The position numbers and the translations under genes were made by a program. This document shows positions 7,307 through 12,071 of a stretch of 12,071 nucleotides of DNA, one piece after another; within the stretch, counting starts at the first letter, position 1; each line of letters begins with the position of its first letter. Under the pieces are notes generated by a model. It worked only from the letters and a program-made list of their open reading frames with translations, searched no databases and was not told the origin of the DNA. Origin of the DNA: Clostridia bacterium (lineage in GTDB: Bacteria > Bacillota > Clostridia > Oscillospirales > CAG-272); contig JAKSPR010000051.1 of NCBI GenBank assembly GCA_024404655.1, forward strand, positions 1 to 12,071, in the 5' to 3' direction.

Positions 7307-8065
7307 ATGTACCTCTATGCAACAGATTATGACGGTACCGTGACCCCTCACGGTGTTACCCCCGAACTGCTTGATGCCCTTGCAAAGTGGAAAGCACAGG
7401 GAAACCTGTTCGGTGTTGTCACAGGCCGCCCATATAAAAGTATCCGTGAGCAGCTCACAAAAGACGGTCTCCCCGTTGATTTTCTGATCGCCAACAATGG
7501 TTCCATCATTGCAGACGGAAATGATAACATGCTTTCTGTCACATCATTTGCACCGGAAACGGTCCAGAAGCTCACCACATGGTTCGCAAGGGAAGAACAC
7601 CCTTCGTTCCGCATCGACGCTGTCCGCTTCTATGTCGGCTGGGAATATATACCGGAGATTCAGCTGAAAGACGGTCTGCCGTCCGTCGGCGATACCGTCT
7701 GGCCGGAAGTCACGGAGATCACTGCTGAATATTTCCATCCGGAAGACTGTCCGGGTGCAGCTGAAAAAATCAAAGAAGCCTTTGGTGATACCGTACGTCC
7801 GCTTCTGCCCGGAGGCAGGCTGATCGACTGTATTCCGGCATCCTGTTCCAAATCCATAGCCGTCAGACGCCTTACTGATCTTTATCATGTGAAGCCCGAA
7901 AAAATCTTTACGACCGGAGACAGCTTCAATGATCTCGATATGCTGATCTGCCCGGATTTTGAAGGTTATGCGGTAGAAAACGCCATTGAACCTCTCCGCA
8001 AAGCCGTCGGCAGGACCATTTTCAGCCCACTGACACTGCTCAAAAACGCCATGAATAATAAATAA
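7307..8065 (+). CDS. Cof-type HAD-superfamily sugar-phosphate phosphatase
   Basis: 252-residue hydrolase of the haloacid dehalogenase superfamily, Cof/YidA-like subgroup, expected to dephosphorylate small phosphorylated sugars or cofactors in the cytoplasm with magnesium. All four motifs are present: motif I DYDGT (nucleophile Asp7, acid/base Asp9), motif II VVTGR (Thr39), motif III Lys182 in CSKSIAV, and motif IV TGDSFNDLDML (Asp205, Asp209). IANNGS (61-66) is typical of the subgroup, and residues about 80-175 form the C2-type cap that selects substrate. The ATG is the only usable in-frame start, but its Shine-Dalgarno (AAAAAGGA ending at 7293) is weak and about 13 bases away, so translation may be modest despite the perfect promoter. 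It is divergent from SBP-2; a housekeeping role in sugar-phosphate balance is plausible, but the substrate cannot be read from the sequence. Confidence 0.92.
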   Translation: MYLYATDYDGTVTPHGVTPELLDALAKWKAQGNLFGVVTGRPYKSIREQLTKDGLPVDFLIANNGSIIADGNDNMLSVTSFAPETVQKLTTWFAREEHPSFRIDAVRFYVGWEYIPEIQLKDGLPSVGDTVWPEVTEITAEYFHPEDCPGAAEKIKEAFGDTVRPLLPGGRLIDCIPASCSKSIAVRRLTDLYHVKPEKIFTTGDSFNDLDMLICPDFEGYAVENAIEPLRKAVGRTIFSPLTLLKNAMNNK

Positions 8066-8076
8066 ATTGCTGAAAA

Positions 8077-8115
8077 AAATGTGTCTGGTTCACGGATAAC
8101 GTGCCAGACACATTT
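8077..8115. terminator. Bidirectional terminator between HAD and GH39 genes
   Basis: AAATGTGTCTGG (8077-8088) pairs with 8104-8115. After a 2-base bulge the stem continues CACG/CGTG (8091-8094 with 8100-8103) around a 5-base loop. On the minus strand it is followed by TTTTCAGC, good for ending the GH39 gene (stop at 8138-8140). On the plus strand the tail is CTATATAGATTTT, a weaker end for the HAD gene (stop at 8063-8065). Confidence 0.85.
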
Positions 8116-8137
8116 CTATATAGATTTTAATAAAGTT

Positions 8138-9652
8138 TCAGCCGATTTCGATCAGACACAGGGCATTGTTATCAAGTTTCACAGCAACGATTTCATTTTT
8201 ATCAAAGTCCTGCTCATACTGCTCAAACGGTTTCAGAACGCCTTCGGCCCGGAGTTCTTTTATTTGATTGTCATTGTAAAGACCGTCCCCGTAGCCCTGC
8301 CGCAGAGCATAGCGATAAGGATTCTGATGCGTATCGTCAATCAGCCAGATTGTCACAGTCTTCCGTCCGGTAACTCCCGCAAAACGGATGGATTCCTCTC
8401 GGACCGGAAGTGTTTCATCGAAATATTCCGGTGCGTAAGCGAGGGTTGCCGCCGCCTTTGTCCTGTCTTCTGATACCGTGACAATGCGGGTCATATTGCC
8501 GTCTTCTCCACAGTGAACCACCGTTTCAAAGAGCTTTCCCATGAGCACGTAAGCATTATAAATGGGCTTTCTGATATGGTTCATCGTAAAGAAGTTGCGG
8601 ATACCGGAGAAAGCTACGACCATCGCATGCTGACCGGAGAGGCAGATCATCATTTTTGAAAGTTTGGTTCCGCGTTCGATATAACCGGCAACCATTTTGC
8701 AGAAATAGGCCGCATACTCACTGCCTTCCCGGAACATGAATTCCGGGCATTCCTCCCGGTTATAAAATCCCTGACTGGCTGCGCCCCACTCATCGTTGAT
8801 GATGGGAAGTTCAGGATAATAACGGTCACAGATGGCAATCCGGTCTTCAATCAGCTGGATATTGTTCCGGATGCAGAAACGCTTCTTCGGTTCACGATGC
8901 AGATCCCATACCGAAGTTCCGTAGCCATGCAGGGAAATATAGTCAATCGGCAGGTGTTCTTCTTTCACCGCTTTCAGAAAACCGTCCAGGAAATTGTTTC
9001 TGCAGGCATGGGACTGACCGATCCGGAGGTTCTCCGACACGCCTTTCACGCCGTGTGCAAAGGCACGGTAGAGTTCCAGATAAGCAGAGAGCCGCAGTGC
9101 AACGCCTGCCGCATCATCCGGCTGATCACTGATGAAGAAAGCGGGAATATCCGGTTCATTCCAGCACTGCATATACCAGTGTGAAACCCGTTCCATACCG
9201 TATCGTTCCACAAGATGCTGCGTATAGACACGGCAGACTTCCTCCCACTCCCCATAATCCTTCGGTGGAGAAGTGATAATCAGCTTTCCCTTGTAACGTG
9301 TCTTGTTCTTTGCCTGCGCACTTCTAACGGAATCATCGCTTGCCATGCAGGCAGGCATAAAGTTATAGCTGATGAACAGATCGAAGCCCTTTGAAACCAT
9401 ATAGTCCATGCGGATATCATTGAGCGTGAAGTCATAGTTCAGTTTGCCGTCTGCGCCGCGGCTGACGATATCCTCAAACATGGAATACATACGCACCGTC
9501 TTTGCGGCGTGATCGGCAGCAACCTCGTCGAGGATCGACCAGCCCCAGTCATCCTCAATGGCATCCGTGGGGTGAAAATGAATGTTGTTCCAGAAATTCG
9601 GAACTTTTTTTGCGGCAGATATGCCTGCCGGAGATAAATCGACCGAGAACAT
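8138..9652 (-). CDS. GH39 beta-xylosidase-like glycoside hydrolase
   Basis: 504 residues, the usual size for GH39 beta-xylosidases, which remove xylose from the non-reducing end of xylo-oligosaccharides with retention. The barrel covers about 20-350. The acid/base is Glu166 in CWNEPDIPAF and the nucleophile Glu288 in PIINDEWG, both in the family's expected context. HGYGTSVWD (242-250) is the conserved loop between them. Residues about 395-504 form the C-terminal beta-sandwich. No signal peptide is present, so it acts on imported oligosaccharides. The start is set by AGGAGT (9660-9665) seven bases upstream. It lies 85 bases downstream of the acetyltransferase gene on the same strand, but with a terminator between them and no clear promoter of its own, so its expression probably depends on read-through or on a promoter I cannot see. 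Some GH39 members act on other glycosides, so the exact substrate is open. Confidence 0.87.
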   Translation of the reverse strand: MFSVDLSPAGISAAKKVPNFWNNIHFHPTDAIEDDWGWSILDEVAADHAAKTVRMYSMFEDIVSRGADGKLNYDFTLNDIRMDYMVSKGFDLFISYNFMPACMASDDSVRSAQAKNKTRYKGKLIITSPPKDYGEWEEVCRVYTQHLVERYGMERVSHWYMQCWNEPDIPAFFISDQPDDAAGVALRLSAYLELYRAFAHGVKGVSENLRIGQSHACRNNFLDGFLKAVKEEHLPIDYISLHGYGTSVWDLHREPKKRFCIRNNIQLIEDRIAICDRYYPELPIINDEWGAASQGFYNREECPEFMFREGSEYAAYFCKMVAGYIERGTKLSKMMICLSGQHAMVVAFSGIRNFFTMNHIRKPIYNAYVLMGKLFETVVHCGEDGNMTRIVTVSEDRTKAAATLAYAPEYFDETLPVREESIRFAGVTGRKTVTIWLIDDTHQNPYRYALRQGYGDGLYNDNQIKELRAEGVLKPFEQYEQDFDKNEIVAVKLDNNALCLIEIG

Positions 9653-9687
9653 GGATATTACTCCTATAATAAGCCAAAATTCAAATA

Positions 9688-9729
9688 AAACTTCCGGGGT
9701 CTTTTTTCAGAAAGCAACACCGGAAGTTT
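9688..9729 (-). terminator. Terminator or attenuator between acetyltransferase and GH39 genes
   Basis: AAACTTCCGG (9688-9697) pairs with CCGGAAGTTT (9720-9729), a 10-bp stem with a 22-base loop that can itself fold (CTTT/AAAG). On the minus strand it is followed by TTTTATTTGAATTTT, a good T-rich tail. It lies eight bases after the acetyltransferase stop and 35 bases before the GH39 start, so it either separates the two genes or lowers GH39 expression by partial termination. Confidence 0.78.
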
Positions 9730-9737
9730 ATTATTGC

Positions 9738-10919
9738 TTAGAAACGCTCGTAGATGACACCGGGACACTTGGGGAAAGCACGGAAGAGATCAGCAGCACC
9801 TGCACGGTTCTCAATCTTCACGCCTTCCAGATACTGTGCACGATCCGCATCCAGAATCTCTGCACCGAGGAGCAGCCGGGACATGGGTGCAGCGGTCATA
9901 GAAACATCATAAGCCGAATCAAAAGGATCACGGCGGACTAAAGCTTTGCCGTTCTCATATTCCACATCCCAAACACCGCGGCTGAAATCCAGAAAGTCAT
10001 CAATCTGCAGACGGAAATGACCGTGCTCCATAGGATAACGGTTTGCCTCAAGCAGAGTACCGGGAAGAAGTACACGGCCCATAGCACCGTTTTCTTCATG
10101 ATAGCCAATCTCGCAGTATCGGCCGAGCATCAGTTCCAGTTCGCTGTTTTCCGGCAGCTCCGTGAAATTGTAGGTGCTGACCTGACCGTCAAACATGCGC
10201 AAGAATCCGATCATGCTGCGGAGCGCTTCCGGAGAAACGTAGCAGATTTCCGGGATCGTCATCGTACCGCTCTTACAGCTGATGGTTGCAAGGGCAGAGG
10301 GAACACCGGCTTCGTCATACCAGAGATAGGTGAACTTCTGGGAATTGTGCTGCTTTTCTGACCAATAGTGTGTATTCATGTCCCGTGCAAAAACCAGATT
10401 GTTCTTTGCAGCCCAGGTATTATAGACAGAAAGCAGGTCTTCCTTCTTTACCTCGCCGTCACGCTGGTAGAGTTTCGCATTGGTATTGCGCGGGAACTTA
10501 TCGAGAGCCGGACCGGAAATATGGAGACCGTGGCGCTTGATGACACGTTCATAGCCGAACTGACGGTAGAACGCAAAGGAGAACGGATACAGATAGCTGA
10601 TTGCCCAGTTCCGCTCCGGTGCCATTGCAAAAATATGATTGAAGATTTCGCGGATAGAACCGCCGCGGCGATATTCGGGAACGGAGGCAACGCCGCCGAT
10701 GCCCATCGCACCAAGAACGGTCCCATGGTAATAGCTCTTGAAAGAGGGAGTAAAGATGGTCGCGGTCAGGGTCTCACCGTCGTCAAGATAGGAGCCGTAT
10801 ACCTCGGAATTCATACCGTGTCCGTCGCTCTTATCGCGGTCAAAGGGGAAGGAGAACGCAAGGCTCTGGATGGAATCCAGTTTGATGCCCTCATCCTCGC
10901 GCAGTCTGCGGATAATCAT
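9738..10919 (-). CDS. Eis-like GNAT N-acetyltransferase
   Basis: 393 residues, matching the Eis family (about 400), which transfers acetyl from acetyl-CoA to amines and works as a hexamer. The N-terminal GNAT domain holds the acetyl-CoA site VASVPEYRRGGSIREIF (77-93). YPFSFAFYRQFGY (111-123) places Tyr118 where Eis has its general acid Tyr (known family: Tyr126 in the mycobacterial protein). A second GNAT-like fold follows (about 150-290), then an SCP2-like C-terminal domain. The chain ends in ...VIYERF, so the terminal Phe carboxylate can serve as the catalytic base, as in Eis. The start is set by AAAGGAGA (10928-10935) eight bases upstream. It is expressed from its own promoter, divergent from SBP-3. 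Close relatives in Firmicutes are numerous and their natural substrates mostly unknown; a link to amino sugars is only a guess. Confidence 0.88.
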   Translation of the reverse strand: MIIRRLREDEGIKLDSIQSLAFSFPFDRDKSDGHGMNSEVYGSYLDDGETLTATIFTPSFKSYYHGTVLGAMGIGGVASVPEYRRGGSIREIFNHIFAMAPERNWAISYLYPFSFAFYRQFGYERVIKRHGLHISGPALDKFPRNTNAKLYQRDGEVKKEDLLSVYNTWAAKNNLVFARDMNTHYWSEKQHNSQKFTYLWYDEAGVPSALATISCKSGTMTIPEICYVSPEALRSMIGFLRMFDGQVSTYNFTELPENSELELMLGRYCEIGYHEENGAMGRVLLPGTLLEANRYPMEHGHFRLQIDDFLDFSRGVWDVEYENGKALVRRDPFDSAYDVSMTAAPMSRLLLGAEILDADRAQYLEGVKIENRAGAADLFRAFPKCPGVIYERF

Positions 10920-10954
10920 ATCGGTTATCTCCTTTGTCAGATGTTATTATCTGC

Positions 10955-10983
10955 ATTATATCATAAAAATGGTAATAATGCAA
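10955..10983 (-). promoter_or_regulatory. Sigma-A promoter of the acetyltransferase gene
   Basis: On the minus strand TTGCAT (10978-10983), 17 bases, TATAAT (10955-10960). The predicted start near 10948 gives a leader of about 28 bases with AAAGGAGA. Confidence 0.72.
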
Positions 10984-11033
10984 GCACAATGTTGATTTTT
11001 CAAGAACACTCCGCACTTTATGTATGATTTCTC

Positions 11034-11062
11034 TTGCAAAATAATGCGAATCATATTATAAT
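11034..11062 (+). promoter_or_regulatory. Sigma-A promoter of SBP-3
   Basis: TTGCAA (11034-11039), 17 bases, TATAAT (11057-11062). Transcription should start near 11069, giving a leader of about 58 bases. The spacer contains GAATCA (11048-11053), and the leader contains three more copies and one inverted half. Confidence 0.78.
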
Positions 11063-11073
11063 ATACTTGAATG

Positions 11074-11110
11074 GAATCACGATTCTATAGACCAGAATCA
11101 TCAGAATCAG
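11074..11110 (+). repeat. Cluster of GAATC half-sites in the SBP-3 leader
   Basis: GAATCA occurs at 11074-11079, 11095-11100 and 11104-11109, with an inverted GATTC at 11081-11085. The first and the inverted copy form the palindrome GAATC-AC-GATTC (11074-11085). GATTCT (11081-11086) and AGAATC (11094-11099) can also pair as a 6-bp hairpin with a 7-base loop. The cluster lies between the predicted transcription start and the ribosome site, where a repressor or an RNA element could act. The grouping is seen; the function is inferred. Confidence 0.45.
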
Positions 11111-11126
11111 ATAGGAGAAACAGTAT

Positions 11127-12071
11127 ATGAAAATCAAAAGAATAACCGCGCTGCTTGCCCTGATTGCTGCGGCTTCCGCTGCAGTTTCCTGCGGGGATAC
11201 CGCCGCCCCTGCTCCGGCACCGAAGACGGAAACCGGAACCACAGCCCTCTCAGAGGACAGTTTCACAGAGGAAGTACAGGAATACCCCTATGAGATCAAG
11301 GATTTCGGCGGATACGTTTTCAAAGTTCTGAATCAGGATGATAAACTGTGGGACGGCACCACCCATATTCTTGACTTTGATTCGGAAAGCGGAGAACCGA
11401 TCAATGACGCCATCTACACAAGAAACAGAAATGCCGAAGAAAAACTGAATTTCAAGCTGGAAGTCATCAAGGATGTCATCGATGGTAATTCCATACGCAA
11501 GAAAATGGAGCAGTCTGTTCTTTCGGCTGATGATGCGTATGCGGAAGTCTATCTCCCTCTGAACTACAGCGGATCCACATCGTTCACCGGTGAATATACC
11601 ATGAATCTGAACGATATTGAAACCCTGCATCTGACAGAATCCTGGTGGAATCAGGCATTTATCAGTTCCGCAACGATCGGTGATCAGCTGCTGTATACCA
11701 GCATTGACAATTTCAATCTCATGGGTATTGCCTGGAGCAACGCTGTTTTGTTCAACAAGAACATGTTTGAAAGCTATGTCTACGATCTGCCGTATGATGC
11801 TGTGAGAAAATGTGCATGGACATACGATATGATGTACTCTCTGATTAAAAATGTGGTGAATCTCAACGGTGCAGATAACTGGGACGCCACAAGTGACGGC
11901 AGCTGTACCTATGGTTTTGTAACAGAACACAGCGGCGGCATCATTTCTCTCCTCAGCGGCAGCGGTGAATTTCTGATCCAGCGGAATGATAAGAACATCC
12001 CGGAACTCAACATCCGCAACCAGAGACTGATCGCTGCATACCATTCCTTACCTCAGGCCTTCCCCCCGCCC
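11127..12071 (+). CDS. Sugar ABC transporter substrate-binding lipoprotein (SBP-3), 3' end missing
   Basis: The frame is open for 315 codons to the last base, so the C-terminal third or so is absent (SBP-1 and SBP-2 have 489-506 residues). The signal peptide starts MKIKR and ends in the lipobox AVSC (Cys22). A Pro/Glu/Thr-rich linker follows. The paralogue marks are present: GGYVFKVLNQ (61-70), INDAIYTRN (92-100), SWW (172-174), LFNKNMF (208-214). The calcium loop seen in the other two is degraded here: NLNGADNWDATSDG (245-258) lacks the regular D-x-N-x-D-G spacing. The start is fixed by AGGAG (11113-11117) nine bases upstream. Its own promoter faces away from the acetyltransferase promoter. 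Partners or permeases may lie beyond the window. The final codons (AFPPP, from a C-run) are doubtful and may reflect poor sequence at a contig end. Confidence 0.9.
   Translation, partial: MKIKRITALLALIAAASAAVSCGDTAAPAPAPKTETGTTALSEDSFTEEVQEYPYEIKDFGGYVFKVLNQDDKLWDGTTHILDFDSESGEPINDAIYTRNRNAEEKLNFKLEVIKDVIDGNSIRKKMEQSVLSADDAYAEVYLPLNYSGSTSFTGEYTMNLNDIETLHLTESWWNQAFISSATIGDQLLYTSIDNFNLMGIAWSNAVLFNKNMFESYVYDLPYDAVRKCAWTYDMMYSLIKNVVNLNGADNWDATSDGSCTYGFVTEHSGGIISLLSGSGEFLIQRNDKNIPELNIRNQRLIAAYHSLPQAFPPP

Noticed and set aside
10368..11027. Plus-strand open frame across the acetyltransferase gene and its promoter (219 codons)
   Set aside because: It overlaps a convincing Eis-like gene and the divergent promoter, and has no ribosome site or domain.
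11250..12044. Minus-strand open frame opposite SBP-3 (264 codons)
   Set aside because: The plus strand here carries a lipobox signal peptide and paralogue motifs with promoter and ribosome site, so the antisense frame is a shadow.
1..12071. CRISPR array, insertion sequence, phage genes, tRNA or rRNA
   Set aside because: No regularly spaced repeats, transposase or integrase motifs, cloverleaf-like or rRNA-like sequence was seen; all long stretches are explained by the genes listed.

Overview
The window reads as a carbohydrate-use region of a Gram-positive, low-to-moderate GC anaerobe of the Clostridia type (Bacillota), probably an uncultured gut or rumen bacterium. Signs of this are the near-consensus sigma-A promoters, the strong AGGAG ribosome sites, the short KK/KR-type lipoprotein signals ending in a lipobox Cys, and the clustering of solute-binding lipoproteins with cytoplasmic glycoside hydrolases. 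This placement is inferred from style only; no marker gene is present.

Layout: (1) the last 40 codons of an unrecognised + strand gene, then a bidirectional terminator. (2) A divergent pair: lipoprotein sugar-binding protein SBP-1 (minus) and a GH42-like beta-galactosidase (plus), sharing a 160-bp promoter region. (3) A shared terminator between convergent genes. (4) A minus-strand pair: SBP-2, then a cytoplasmic protein with a predicted N-terminal beta-sandwich and a GH43-like five-bladed propeller. SBP-2 is divergent from a Cof-type HAD phosphatase gene (plus) across a 245-bp promoter region. (5) Another shared terminator, then a minus-strand GH39 beta-xylosidase-like gene and, upstream of it, an Eis-like GNAT acetyltransferase gene with its own terminator. 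(6) The acetyltransferase is divergent from SBP-3 (plus), which runs off the end of the window after 315 codons.

The working picture is uptake and intracellular breakdown of hemicellulose- or galactoside-type oligosaccharides. Three paralogous lipoproteins bind sugars at the cell surface, unseen ABC permeases import them, and GH42, GH39 and the GH43-like protein cut them inside the cell; none of the three enzymes has a signal peptide. No permease, ATPase, transcription factor, RNA gene, insertion sequence or CRISPR array is visible. I see no clearly new system. The points most worth following are the absence of permeases beside three binding proteins, a CTGAATCA/CAGAATCA-like motif recurring in the three divergent promoter regions, the unusual beta-sandwich plus propeller protein, and the stacked hairpins in front of it.
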